A DNA stretch of 37,727 nucleotides from an uncultured Alphaproteobacteria bacterium (lineage in GTDB: Bacteria > Pseudomonadota > Alphaproteobacteria > RF32 > CAG-239): contig CALXUO010000003.1 of the NCBI GenBank assembly GCA_944391695.1, positions 1 to 37,727 on the forward strand, in the 5' to 3' direction. The notes below the pieces were generated by a model, which did not search any database, was not told where the DNA came from, and saw only the letters and a list, made by a program, of their open reading frames with translations. The position numbers and the translations under genes were made by a program. Below, one piece after another: positions 17,875 through 26,761 of the stretch (position 1 is the stretch's first letter; each line of letters opens with the position of its first letter).

Positions 17875-19977
17875 TTAGCGGGATTTGCCGGCAAGATTTA
17901 GCGTCTGAATTAGGGTGTTGGTGTGAGTATGGCCTTTGGGGCGTTTGTGAGTCATAATTACAAAAGAATAGGGTTTGAGAGCATATTCACTGCCGGGTTT
18001 TAGCTCTTTAACAGTAGTTTCGTCTGTTGTTTGAGACGTATCTAAAATAAGCTGCCAATTGCCACCTGAGGGCGGAGTGGGGAGTTTGTAGTTGATGGTG
18101 TAGTAATTATCGCCGGAGGCCATAATTAAAAAATCATCATCGTGCGGTCTTGTGCCTGAGGAGGTGCCGTTTAGCATATAGGCGCCGGTTTTGTGGTAGG
18201 GTTGTGCCCATTCGGCGGCAGTCATTTCCGAGGCATCAGGGCGGAGCCAAGTAATATCTTTGATGCCGTTTTGAGGATTTGTGGCTCCGGTATACAAGCT
18301 TAAGTCACTAAAAATAGGATGATCACGGCGCAGAGCATTAAGTCGGCAGATATGTTTGAAAAGGCGCTTTTCGTTATCGTTTAAGCTTTTCCAATTAAGC
18401 CATACGCTGGAATCGTCAATACAATAGGGATTGTTGTTAGGTGAGGAATAGCCGATCTCATCGCCGTTGCGGATTAAAGGAATGCCTTTGCTTAGAATGT
18501 TTAATGCGGCTGCACTTAAGGCTCTGCGATATAGCTCGTCATCGCTATAGGATTTGGTATAGATATCAGGGCTGCCGTCGCGGCCGTTTTCGCCGTTGGG
18601 CGAGGTGTCTTTGGGGTATTTGAAAGCACCGACCAGGCTAAAGCCATCGTGAGTAAATGCCGTACCAACAACGGCAGATTCATTTTTGTCGCGGTCAATA
18701 ATGGATGAGCCCGAAATTTGGTTGCCGAATTCTCCGGCTGTATTTTCGCGGGCGCTGAAAAAGTCGGCGGTGAAATTGCGGCGTTTGTCGCTCCATTCTT
18801 TAACTCCGGGGACAAGATTGCAAAAACGTCCGGTATAATTACCGCCCATGGCACTCCACGGCTCGACATACATTTCCATCTGTAGGTCATTGGTAGCAAA
18901 ACGGAGTTCTTGAATAAAAGCACCGTTGTCTTGGAAATGGCCATAGTTATCAAGAGCATTATCACCGGCCAAGTCCCACCTGATGCCGTCAAATCCTAGG
19001 CGGTGCATGTGGATAACATAATCATGAAGGAGTTGATGACCTAGAGCACTATCAAGATTGAAGTTGTTATGGCAGCCAGTGGTGTTCATATAATCGGATA
19101 GGTTGTTGCCTTGGGGGCGGTAATAAGACGGACTGTCCAAAAGTTTGAAAGACAAAGCCCGGTTCCAGTAGCCGCGGGCAGCGTGTTCTCCGGTGTGGTT
19201 GAGAACAGCGTCTATGGTTACTTTGATATTATTTTGGTGCAATTTGTTGATTACTTGGACCAAGTCTTGGAGGTTGCCGTAGCGGGGGTCAATGGCAAAA
19301 TAGCAATAAGGGTTGTAGCCCCAATTGTCAAAGTGGCCTTCAATCTCTTGGATTTGCCGCCCAGGGCAAGTGGGGGTTAGAGGCATTAGCTCAATATTGT
19401 TGATGCCAAGCTTTTTAAAATAGTCGATGGTCCAATCATCGGACAGAGCGGAAAGCTTGCCCCTTTTTGATGCCGGAATATGGGAATTTAGAAAAGAAAA
19501 GTTTTTGACATGAGTTTCGTAAATGGAGTTTTGACCAATGGAAAAATCAGGGCGGTGATTAAGATAGGGATAACGGGAGGTGTCAAAAATTTTGTTTGAG
19601 TTAACCAAAACCGATTTGGGCATTATGGAGGCGGTATCAATATCGTTTTCAACGCTGAGAGCCTCAGATTGCCAATGGGAAAAACTTTTGGATATTTCAA
19701 GCGCATAAGGGTCAATGGCCAGTTTGTGCGGGTTGAAAAAAAGCCCTTTGTCGGGATTGTATTCGCCATGGGCACGGTAGGCGTATTTTTGTCCGGGACG
19801 AAGATTGGGAACCTCGGTTTGCCAGGTGTTGCCTTGGCGAATAAGCGAAATGCGGGTTTCTCTTTTTTCATCGGCCGAAAACAAGCACAGCTCAATGGCC
19901 GAGGCATGTTCTGAGGCAACGGTAAATGTTGTTTTTTGCGGGGTATAGATTGCACCAAAAGATAGAGAATTTTTCAT
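17875..19977 (-). CDS. glgX: Glycogen debranching enzyme GlgX (GH13 isoamylase type)
   Basis: GlgX hydrolyses alpha-1,6 branches of glycogen limit dextrin. The ATG at 19977 (MKNSLSFGAIY) is chosen because CGGAG lies 8-12 bases upstream; an in-frame TTG at 20007 has no ribosome site. The 700-residue product has an N-terminal CBM48-like beta domain (about 1-140) and then the GH13 barrel. The barrel shows DAVLNHT (256-262), GIRWDLAGD with the nucleophile Asp335, YVEPW with general acid Glu372, and FTHDGF with Asp444. A C-terminal beta domain follows. No glycogen synthase, branching enzyme or phosphorylase is nearby, so other glycogen genes must lie elsewhere. Confidence 0.93.
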   Translation of the reverse strand: MKNSLSFGAIYTPQKTTFTVASEHASAIELCLFSADEKRETRISLIRQGNTWQTEVPNLRPGQKYAYRAHGEYNPDKGLFFNPHKLAIDPYALEISKSFSHWQSEALSVENDIDTASIMPKSVLVNSNKIFDTSRYPYLNHRPDFSIGQNSIYETHVKNFSFLNSHIPASKRGKLSALSDDWTIDYFKKLGINNIELMPLTPTCPGRQIQEIEGHFDNWGYNPYCYFAIDPRYGNLQDLVQVINKLHQNNIKVTIDAVLNHTGEHAARGYWNRALSFKLLDSPSYYRPQGNNLSDYMNTTGCHNNFNLDSALGHQLLHDYVIHMHRLGFDGIRWDLAGDNALDNYGHFQDNGAFIQELRFATNDLQMEMYVEPWSAMGGNYTGRFCNLVPGVKEWSDKRRNFTADFFSARENTAGEFGNQISGSSIIDRDKNESAVVGTAFTHDGFSLVGAFKYPKDTSPNGENGRDGSPDIYTKSYSDDELYRRALSAAALNILSKGIPLIRNGDEIGYSSPNNNPYCIDDSSVWLNWKSLNDNEKRLFKHICRLNALRRDHPIFSDLSLYTGATNPQNGIKDITWLRPDASEMTAAEWAQPYHKTGAYMLNGTSSGTRPHDDDFLIMASGDNYYTINYKLPTPPSGGNWQLILDTSQTTDETTVKELKPGSEYALKPYSFVIMTHKRPKGHTHTNTLIQTLNLAGKSR

Positions 19978-20112
19978 TGCCGGCTCCGTTATGGTTTGAT
20001 GCTGCAATAATACAAATCTCGGATATAAATAGCAAGTCGAATTTAAGCAAAAAAAAGATTTAAAAACTAAAAAAATATATTATAATTCCGGTGAAAAAAG
20101 GAGAAAAGATAA

Positions 20113-20775
20113 ATGATTATAAAAAATATATTTTGGGATGTTGATGGGGTTTTGGCTAATTTGAATTATGCCTATTTTAATTTTTTGACCAAGCACCCGA
20201 AATATGCGCCGATGTATAAAGACATAAAATGGGAGGATTTGCCCAAAGTTTTGCCGATTGTACCCAAATATGGGGCATTGGAGCTTAAGACGCATCCGAC
20301 AATGGGCAAAGATATGGATTATGATTTTTGTCATTCGCCGGAATTTTTTACCAATCGTCCGTTATATCCGGGGGTGGTTGAGGCATTGAAATATTTTAAT
20401 CAAAAAGGATATCGCCAATTTACGATGTCGGCGACGTTTGATGTTGAAACCAAGAAAAGATTTTTGAACCAATTGTTGGCAGAAGTTACGGATTTCTTAA
20501 CTATTGAATGTGTGCAACATGGCAAATTTATGCATGATTCGGCTAAAGAAGATATGTTGAAAGAATGTTTTGCCAAATATGGCTTGAAGCCTGAAGAAAC
20601 CATTTTGGTTGATGACAGAATCTATAATCAATATGCGGCAATTAATGTGGGAGCACATCCGATAAGATACAGATGTGAGTTTACTTCCGATTTGCCGGAA
20701 GAGCTTAAGTGGATACCCGAGGTTTATAGTATGGATGAGCTTAAAGCGTGGATTGAGAAAAATACGACCAACTAG
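20113..20775 (+). CDS. HAD-superfamily hydrolase
   Basis: This 220-residue cytoplasmic HAD-fold enzyme is probably a small-molecule phosphatase. Motif I is FWDVDGVLA with nucleophile Asp9 and Asp11. Motif II is the Ser in FTMSATF (about residue 100). Motif III is a Lys after that region, and motif IV is ILVDDR (about 160-165). A helical cap lies between motifs I and II, so it resembles subfamily IA. The start ATG has AAAGGAG 9 bases upstream. It is divergent from glgX and convergent with kdsB: the two stop codons abut with no spacer. Substrate not predictable; a KDO-8-phosphate phosphatase role is not supported because the protein is longer and capped, unlike KdsC. Confidence 0.82.
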   Translation: MIIKNIFWDVDGVLANLNYAYFNFLTKHPKYAPMYKDIKWEDLPKVLPIVPKYGALELKTHPTMGKDMDYDFCHSPEFFTNRPLYPGVVEALKYFNQKGYRQFTMSATFDVETKKRFLNQLLAEVTDFLTIECVQHGKFMHDSAKEDMLKECFAKYGLKPEETILVDDRIYNQYAAINVGAHPIRYRCEFTSDLPEELKWIPEVYSMDELKAWIEKNTTN

Positions 20776-21549
20776 CTATTTAATCCATTTGAGAGCGGCT
20801 TGATATTCCTCAGGGGTGTTGATATCGGCCGGGGCATCGTCAACCAATTTCATCTTGTCAACAATTTTGGCACGGATGGTCATGCCGTTTTCCAGAGCGC
20901 GAAGTTGTTCCAAAGATTCTCTTTTTTCCAAAACGCCAACCGGAAGACCTACAAATCTCTTTAGAGAAGAGGCTTTGTAGACATAAATGCCGATATGATG
21001 ATAATAATCTTGATTATCACATTTTTCCGGATCACGGGTATATGGGGCAACGGCACGAGTGAAATATAGACAGCGGCCTTCTTTTTGGCCCTTGGCTAAA
21101 CCCATAACGATTTTTACCTGGGTTGGGTCGGAGACTTCTTTGATATCTTTGAAAATCATGCCACAGGTGGCAATGTCGCAATCAGTTCTTTCAATCATTT
21201 CAATGAGTTCAAGGTTAACTTTGGGATCAACATTGAGGCCATCACCTTGGAAGTTTACAACAATATCATATTTACTACCATCAGGATCAATTTCTTTTAG
21301 GGCAGCGGCAATGCGGTCGGTGCCGCTAGGAAGTTTGGGATCGGTCAGAATAGCTTTGGCGCCGAATTTTTGAGCCTCGTCAACCAAAACCTGATCGCCG
21401 GCAGCAATCACAATATCACCCGGTACACAAGCTTTGACATTTTCATAAACGCGCCGTAAAACGCTTTTGCCGTTGACATCAAGCAGGGGTTTGTTGGGGA
21501 GCCTGGTTGAGGCCATACGAACCGGAATCATGGTAATAACTTTTGGCAT
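20776..21549 (-). CDS. kdsB: 3-deoxy-manno-octulosonate cytidylyltransferase KdsB
   Basis: KdsB activates KDO with CTP to CMP-KDO for lipopolysaccharide inner-core synthesis in the cytoplasm. The ATG at 21549 (product MPKVITMIPVRMASTRLPNKPL) is chosen because AAAGGAC lies 5 bases upstream and because the family begins here; the open frame extends 74 codons further without meaning. The 257 residues are typical. The nucleotide-binding signature IPVRMASTRLPNKPL, the middle NFQGDGLNVDP (family usually NVQGDEP) and YYHHIGIYVYKASSL fit the family. The substitution in the NxQGDEP motif (GDGLN) is mildly unusual. It is convergent with the HAD gene with no gap and divergent from the DUF452 gene. Confidence 0.93.
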   Translation of the reverse strand: MPKVITMIPVRMASTRLPNKPLLDVNGKSVLRRVYENVKACVPGDIVIAAGDQVLVDEAQKFGAKAILTDPKLPSGTDRIAAALKEIDPDGSKYDIVVNFQGDGLNVDPKVNLELIEMIERTDCDIATCGMIFKDIKEVSDPTQVKIVMGLAKGQKEGRCLYFTRAVAPYTRDPEKCDNQDYYHHIGIYVYKASSLKRFVGLPVGVLEKRESLEQLRALENGMTIRAKIVDKMKLVDDAPADINTPEEYQAALKWIK

Positions 21550-21606
21550 TTTTGTCCTTTCAAATTTTAGGAATTTCCTAAATCCGGCGTAGTTATAGCA
21601 CATTTT

Positions 21607-21635
21607 TTGACAAAAATAAAGTGTTTTTTTATCTT
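21607..21635 (+). promoter_or_regulatory. Promoter for the DUF452 (BioG-like) gene
   Basis: TTGACA (21607-21612) followed by exactly 17 bases and TATCTT (21630-21635). The start codon is 37 bases beyond the -10 and is preceded by AAGGAG. This is one of the best sigma-70-like matches in the window. Confidence 0.6.
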
Positions 21636-21671
21636 TTTGGAGTAAACTGATAATTAATAAGGAGAAATGTA

Positions 21672-22328
21672 ATGCAAAGTGTGTTGATTGATAATAAAGC
21701 GTCGAATCTGATAGTGTTTTTTGCCGGTTGGGGGTGTGACGAAAATCAGTTTGTCGATCTGAAAGATACAAAAAATGATGTGCTTATTTTGTTTGACTAT
21801 CAGGATTTGGAGCTTAAATTTGATTTTGCAAAATATAATAAAATAAGCTTGATTGCTTATTCCGCCGGAGTGTTTGTGGCATCGGTAATGGGGGATAAAT
21901 TGCCAAAGTTTGAAAAAAAGATTGCGGTTTGCGGGAATCCTTATTTGTTTGATGAAAAATGGGGATTGAGCAAAAAAACGGTTGAGATGTTTGAGGCAAT
22001 TAATCTCGATAATTATTTGGAATTTCGGCGGGAATATATGGTCGAAACCGATGAAGAATATGAAAAATATAATCGTTTGCAATCGTTGAGGTCTATTGAA
22101 AGCTGCCAAGAAGAGCTTGAAAAGCTCAAATATTTTTATGAAAAAAATAAACATAAAATCAGGCCGGAGTTTGATTTGGCGTTGTTGGCTCAAAATGACA
22201 GGCTGTTTAATCTTGAGGCACAATTAGAGTTTTATAAAGACAAGGCAAAGCTAATTCCTAAGACAAGGCATCATGTCTTTTTTAAGTTTGGAAGTTTTGG
22301 CGAGATGCTTGAAAGGTTTGCATCTTAA
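21672..22328 (+). CDS. DUF452 / BioG-like alpha/beta hydrolase
   Basis: This 218-residue alpha/beta hydrolase fold protein resembles BioG, which demethylates pimeloyl-ACP methyl ester in biotin synthesis. Family features are LIVFFAGWGCDENQF near the N-terminus (residues 13-27) and the nucleophile elbow LIAYSAGVFVAS with Ser64, followed by candidate Asp176 (LLAQNDRLF) and His200/His201 (KTRHHVFF), completing a Ser-Asp-His triad. The classic GWSxG-type elbow is AYSAG here. The start has AAGGAG 7 bases upstream and a good promoter. No bio genes are adjacent, so the biotin role is inferred from family only; another carboxyl ester could be the substrate. Only 14 bases separate its stop from that of the convergent autotransporter gene. 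Confidence 0.78.
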   Translation: MQSVLIDNKASNLIVFFAGWGCDENQFVDLKDTKNDVLILFDYQDLELKFDFAKYNKISLIAYSAGVFVASVMGDKLPKFEKKIAVCGNPYLFDEKWGLSKKTVEMFEAINLDNYLEFRREYMVETDEEYEKYNRLQSLRSIESCQEELEKLKYFYEKNKHKIRPEFDLALLAQNDRLFNLEAQLEFYKDKAKLIPKTRHHVFFKFGSFGEMLERFAS

Positions 22329-22342
22329 AGCTTGGATAAAGC

Positions 22343-25300
22343 TTAGAAATCGTATTGATAGCCGATGTTTATCTCCCACGGGATATCAACATGTTGGCCT
22401 AGCTTGGTGCCAATCTCAATATAGCCTGAGCCAAAATCAGAAGGAGCTATATTGACGCCGGCGCTAAACTCGTAATGAAGCGATGATAAGTCCTCGGTGA
22501 TGGAATAGTCGGCAACTTCAATGTAGGCTTTGGTGTCCCAATCGTAGCTTAAAGCCACTTGGGTATAGACATCAAGAGATATATCAGGAGTGATATTGAA
22601 GCTTTTTCCGGCGGTTAGGCCAAAGCTGTTGCTTAAATAGTCGGCATCATCGGCGGTGATTAACGTATTAAAATTGCTGCGATAGGAAATGCCTTTGATA
22701 TACATATAATCCATGCCGATAAAAGGCTCAACAAACCAAGATGATGCAAAATTAAATCTTTTGCCCAAAGCAAAGGCTGCTTGCCAACCGGTAGTGTTAA
22801 AGCGTCCGATAACCTCGGTTGAGGCAGGAGTGTAGCCGGTTGTTTTTTGGTGATGCGAAAAGCGACTGCCGACGAGGTCAAGAAACCAATTGTTTGAGGT
22901 TAGGATGGTGGAATAAAGCCCAAAGCTTTTGGTTTGGCCGGTGCCTTTGCCCGAGGTGTCAAATTTTTGTTTTGAAGAGGTAAAACCAGTATAAAGACCG
23001 GTAATTATATGGTAGTTGGTGCCAAGTGAAAAATTATGGTCAAAACCAATGACCGAGCCATAAATGTCGTTTTTGATACGAGAATCGTCAACATAACTTT
23101 GTTTGACATAGCGGTTGATGCCTTTTATCCAAAGGCCATTGTCATGTTTTTGGGGGCGATGTTGAAAGTGAAGCCTGCCATATACAGGTGTTAGGTGGGA
23201 GTAAAATAGCGAGGAAAGCGCAGTAAAGGTGTTTTTGGCGATGTAGACGCCATCGGATAATTGCTTGGCGTGTTCCAAAAACCAGTCGCCGCCGGTTTGC
23301 AACAATTTATATTGATAAGCTCCGATGTCAACTGCTCCGCCGACAAGATAAAATTTGTCTGCGGCAGTGGAATCTTCACTTATGATTTTGAATTTATCGG
23401 GAGTGGTTGAACTACTGTAATCGTTGATAATAAGACCAAAATCGCCGTCGCCGTTGGTGATGTTAATCTGATCGGCCAGGCCGGCGGATAAATCACTACT
23501 CATGACAAAAATACCGTTGCCGTTGAGATTGGATAAGGTTACATCACTATACTGTGCTTGGCGAGAGATGTTTACTAAAGAATTGTCAAGCTGTAGGTCT
23601 GGGATGGTGTGATTGCCAGAGATGTTTATGATACTGTCGGTGGCAGAAGTGGTACCTGAAAGTAAGCCGCCTGGTTGGAGGCGCAAAGTGCCGCCATAAA
23701 AAGTGGCATTATAGGCTGTGCCTCCGTCTTCAACGGTTAGGATGCCGCCGTTGTTAATTTGAGACGAATTGGCATGACCGCCGGAGCGGATTTCTTGTAA
23801 ACCGCTGTTGACGATTGTGTTGTCAGCGGTGCCGTAAACAATTTGAACGCCGCCATTTAAGGTCGATTGAGAGGCGGTGCCTGAGGTATAAACCATCTGT
23901 TTTCCGCCTAAATTTATTTGAGCGGAGTTGGATATGCCTCCGGCATAAATATTTTGGACGCCGGAAGAGCTTATGATGGCAGAAGTTGAGGTGCCGCCGG
24001 TTTGATTATAGGCAGTGAGTTCGAAATTGGTGGTCGGACCGTAGATATTCATGATACCATTGGTGATTTTGGTGTTGGTATCAGAGCCGTAGACATTCAT
24101 GATGCCGCCGGAGATGGTAGTATCTTGAGACGAGCCTCCTTGTTCAATATTCATGGTGCCACTGTTGAGAGCGGCGTTTTGGGCGAGGCCGCTGTCATAA
24201 ACAGTTAGGATCCCGCCGTTGACGGCAGCGCTGACTGAAGTGCCATAGATATTTTGTGTTCCGGATGAATTGATGATAGAAGAAGTTGCGGTAGCGCCAG
24301 CTTGGACATTTTGGATACCGGAGTTTATAGTGGAATCGGTATCAGAACCGTAGATATTCATGACACCGCCGGAGATGGTTGAATTTTTATTAGTGCCGTA
24401 GATATTTATGGTGCCATCGGTTAAGGCAGTGTTTTGAGAAGAGGCGCCGGAGTTTACGTTCATGACACCACCGGAGACGGTAGTATCTTGGGCCAGACCC
24501 GAGCTTAGAATGTTCATAGTACCGCCGGATGAAATATCGGCTTCGTAAGCTCCGCCCGAGACATTTAATTGACCGCCGGATGAAACTTGAGAGCGATAGG
24601 AATAACCACCGCTTGCAACTTGTTGGATGCCGCTAGCGGAGATGATATTATTAAAGGCTTTGCTAGTAGATTCAATATTTTGGGTACCACCAGAGATGGT
24701 GGTGTCTTCGGCAATGCCTCCGTCTAAGACATTTTGCGTGCCGCCGGTTATGATTCCATTGATATCTTGTCCGTAGATATTTTGCGTGCCGTCTTGTAAT
24801 GATGTTTGTGAAGAAAAGGCGCCGGAATTTACGTTCATGACGCCGCCGGAAACAATGATGTTTTCGGCATAGCCGGTGGAATAAATATTCATAACACCGC
24901 CTTTAAGATTGCTTTTCATGGAATCGCCGTATACTTCTTGTGTGCCGGAAGTTATGGTGGTGTTGGTTGCGGTGCCGCGGACGGCAATGTTTTGGGTGCC
25001 TCCCTGAAGTTGGGCATTTTGTACTTTGCCGTAACGATTAACTTTTTGTGTGCCGCCGTTGATGATGCTGCCTGTTGAGGTGCCGGTTACACTTTCGGTG
25101 CCGGAATTTAAGATAGTTCCGGATGAAGTGCCTCCGGATAAAACCGAAATGGTTCCACCCTCAATAGTGCTTGAGTAGGCGGTTCCACCGGAATTGACGT
25201 TAATACTGCCATAGGCCTGAGCTAAAGAAGAATAAGATTGGCCGGCAACTACTTGGAGACCTTGAGATTGGATGGTTGTGTCGTAAGAAGTGCCTCCGGA

Positions 25301-25534
25301 GTAGACTGTTTGTTGCCCGTAGGTGTTAACGACCGAATTATGTGTTAGGCCGCCGGACATTACTTGTTGTTGTCCAGAAATTGTGAAGTCATTGGCTTCA
25401 CCATAGACTTTTTGGGTTACAACCGAATTTATGTCTCCGCCGGTTTGGGTGGTGCCGGCAGGGACGGTGGTTGTGATGGCTTTGGCATTAAATGATGTGA
25501 AAAACAACGTAATGAGTAAAACTATTTTTTTCAT
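22343..25534 (-). CDS. AIDA/pertactin-like autotransporter (type Va secretion)
   Basis: This 1063-residue autotransporter has a signal peptide (MKKIVLLITLFFTSFNAKA, cut near residue 19-20). The long passenger (about 20-780) is made of Gly/Ser/Thr/Asn-rich repeats of about 15-25 residues, with forms such as SGGTQNI, SGGVMNVNSG and GGIMNVYGSDT, predicted to form a surface beta-helix. Residues about 800-1063 are the outer-membrane beta-barrel (GLWIKGI start, alternating aromatic strands, terminal NIGYQYDF ending in Phe as required for BAM insertion). No catalytic motif is seen, so adhesion or autoaggregation is likeliest. The passenger has no cysteines that I can find. GGAG lies 8 bases before the ATG. 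It stands alone, opposite the PanE-like gene. Confidence 0.93.
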   Translation of the reverse strand: MKKIVLLITLFFTSFNAKAITTTVPAGTTQTGGDINSVVTQKVYGEANDFTISGQQQVMSGGLTHNSVVNTYGQQTVYSGGTSYDTTIQSQGLQVVAGQSYSSLAQAYGSINVNSGGTAYSSTIEGGTISVLSGGTSSGTILNSGTESVTGTSTGSIINGGTQKVNRYGKVQNAQLQGGTQNIAVRGTATNTTITSGTQEVYGDSMKSNLKGGVMNIYSTGYAENIIVSGGVMNVNSGAFSSQTSLQDGTQNIYGQDINGIITGGTQNVLDGGIAEDTTISGGTQNIESTSKAFNNIISASGIQQVASGGYSYRSQVSSGGQLNVSGGAYEADISSGGTMNILSSGLAQDTTVSGGVMNVNSGASSQNTALTDGTINIYGTNKNSTISGGVMNIYGSDTDSTINSGIQNVQAGATATSSIINSSGTQNIYGTSVSAAVNGGILTVYDSGLAQNAALNSGTMNIEQGGSSQDTTISGGIMNVYGSDTNTKITNGIMNIYGPTTNFELTAYNQTGGTSTSAIISSSGVQNIYAGGISNSAQINLGGKQMVYTSGTASQSTLNGGVQIVYGTADNTIVNSGLQEIRSGGHANSSQINNGGILTVEDGGTAYNATFYGGTLRLQPGGLLSGTTSATDSIINISGNHTIPDLQLDNSLVNISRQAQYSDVTLSNLNGNGIFVMSSDLSAGLADQINITNGDGDFGLIINDYSSSTTPDKFKIISEDSTAADKFYLVGGAVDIGAYQYKLLQTGGDWFLEHAKQLSDGVYIAKNTFTALSSLFYSHLTPVYGRLHFQHRPQKHDNGLWIKGINRYVKQSYVDDSRIKNDIYGSVIGFDHNFSLGTNYHIITGLYTGFTSSKQKFDTSGKGTGQTKSFGLYSTILTSNNWFLDLVGSRFSHHQKTTGYTPASTEVIGRFNTTGWQAAFALGKRFNFASSWFVEPFIGMDYMYIKGISYRSNFNTLITADDADYLSNSFGLTAGKSFNITPDISLDVYTQVALSYDWDTKAYIEVADYSITEDLSSLHYEFSAGVNIAPSDFGSGYIEIGTKLGQHVDIPWEINIGYQYDF
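23480..25450 (-). repeat. Passenger repeat region of the autotransporter
   Basis: The coding sequence is a long series of degenerate repeats whose minus-strand codons recur as variants of ATCTCCGGCGGT-GTCATGAAT and CAAAATATCTACGG, encoding ISGGVMN and QNIYG turns. Units are about 15-25 codons and are not identical. Near-identical stretches (for example around 24045-24135 and 24345-24500) make slippage or intragenic recombination plausible and may cause assembly errors. Confidence 0.75.
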
Positions 25535-25699
25535 TTTAAGGCTCCATGATCATTGGCGCCTATTTATATAATCATATTTGGAAAAACTAATAGGTCCGGC
25601 GTTTGATATTTTTGATAAAATGCTTTTATTTGATGAAGATTTTGCTATTTTAAGAAAAGTTAATGGTTAAAACTAGGATGAATTTAAAGGAGAAAAATA

Positions 25700-26644
25700 A
25701 TGAAAATAGCCGTGATAGGCGCAGGGGCTTTGGGCTGCTTGTTTGGGGCTAAGTTTGGTCAAGAAAATGAAGTAATCATGATTACGAATGATAAGGAATC
25801 GACTGATATTATAAATGCCAAAGGGTTGGCAATCAAAGAGACAGACGGGGAAACAAAAATTTACCGAAATGTCAAGGCGTATATTGGAGGAACCTATAAT
25901 CAAGAGGTTGACGTGGTGCTTATTTTGGTTAAGACCACCGCAACGCTTGAAGCGTTGGAACAAAATAAGGCTTTAATAGGTGAAAAAACATTAGTGATAA
26001 CATTGCAAAACGGTTTGGGAAATTATGAAAAACTATCTAAATACGTAAAGGCTGAGCAGATAGTGTTGGGAACGACAAATCATAATTCGGTTTTGCTTGA
26101 AAGCGGCAAAGTGTTTCACAGTGGCTCGGGTATTACGGCTATCGGCAGTAAAGAAGCTGCGCAAGAAGATGTTGAGAAAATTTATCAGTTGTTTGCCGGT
26201 TCGGGGTTTGAGTGTAAAATTGTTGACAATATAGGCTATTTGATATGGAAAAAATTGTTTGTAAATTTGGGAATTAACGCTTTTACATATATAACTTTGG
26301 TCCCGATGGGGTTTATCGGACAGAGCCAATATGCGCTTGATATTCTTGAAAAGGTTATTGCAGAAGCGGCGGGGGTTGCCAAAGAGGAAGGATTTGATTT
26401 TGACGGCAAAAGTGAGTTTGAAAATGTTAGAAAAGTGGCTGAGGCTCATCAAATGGGCTATTCGTCAATGTCGCAAGACCGAAAAAGAGGAGTTAAAACC
26501 GAGGTGGATTCAATTAACGGGGCGGTTGTTGAGTTGGCAAAAAAACACAATATGTCGGCGCCTTATAATGATATGATTACCAAGATGGTGCATGCAATAG
26601 AAGAAGCCGATGCTTATAATAAAACGCTGCTTGAGGCGGAGTAA
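25700..26644 (+). CDS. Ketopantoate reductase family protein (PanE/ApbA-like)
   Basis: This 314-residue NADPH-dependent 2-dehydropantoate 2-reductase-type enzyme would convert ketopantoate to pantoate for coenzyme A synthesis. The N-terminal Rossmann motif GAGALGC (residues 7-13) is perfect. The active-site region WKKLFVNLGINAFT (183-196) carries the catalytic Lys (185 in the W-x-K-L pattern) and Asn189, and the C-terminal SSMSQDRKRGVKTEVDSINGAVV is characteristic of the family. GGAG lies about 9 bases before the ATG. Several paralogues of this family act on other 2-oxo acids, so specificity is not certain. No other pan genes are in the window. Confidence 0.87.
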   Translation: MKIAVIGAGALGCLFGAKFGQENEVIMITNDKESTDIINAKGLAIKETDGETKIYRNVKAYIGGTYNQEVDVVLILVKTTATLEALEQNKALIGEKTLVITLQNGLGNYEKLSKYVKAEQIVLGTTNHNSVLLESGKVFHSGSGITAIGSKEAAQEDVEKIYQLFAGSGFECKIVDNIGYLIWKKLFVNLGINAFTYITLVPMGFIGQSQYALDILEKVIAEAAGVAKEEGFDFDGKSEFENVRKVAEAHQMGYSSMSQDRKRGVKTEVDSINGAVVELAKKHNMSAPYNDMITKMVHAIEEADAYNKTLLEAE

Positions 26645-26703
26645 ATATTGTATATTGTTTGAAAGATAAGCCAGAAAAGCAAATGTATGAGACAGGTCTT
26701 GTC

Positions 26704-26732
26704 TTGACTTTTTGTTATATCTCAAATATGAC
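26704..26732 (+). promoter_or_regulatory. Promoter of valS
   Basis: TTGACT (26704-26709), 17-base spacer, TATGAC (26727-26732), 29 bases before the valS start, with TTTGGAG as the ribosome site. A small inverted repeat (AGACA...TGTCT, about 26690-26705) overlaps the upstream edge and may act as a weak terminator for the previous gene. Confidence 0.5.
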
Positions 26733-26761
26733 GAAATGAATTTAGAATTTGGAGAAATAGA

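Noticed and set aside
20113..20775. KdsC (KDO-8-phosphate phosphatase) next to kdsB
   Set aside because: The protein has a cap domain and 220 residues, while KdsC is capless and shorter; the motif context does not match.
21550..21771. 74-codon N-terminal extension of KdsB
   Set aside because: Family start and SD are at 21549; the extension covers the divergent promoter region and is low-quality sequence.
22329..22360. AAGCTT...AAGCTT inverted repeat as terminator between the DUF452 and autotransporter genes
   Set aside because: Only 6 bp with a 5-base loop, no T-run, and it overlaps the autotransporter stop region; too weak to call.
26680..26710. T-box or riboswitch upstream of valS
   Set aside because: The leader after the promoter is under 30 bases and no T-box sequence is present.
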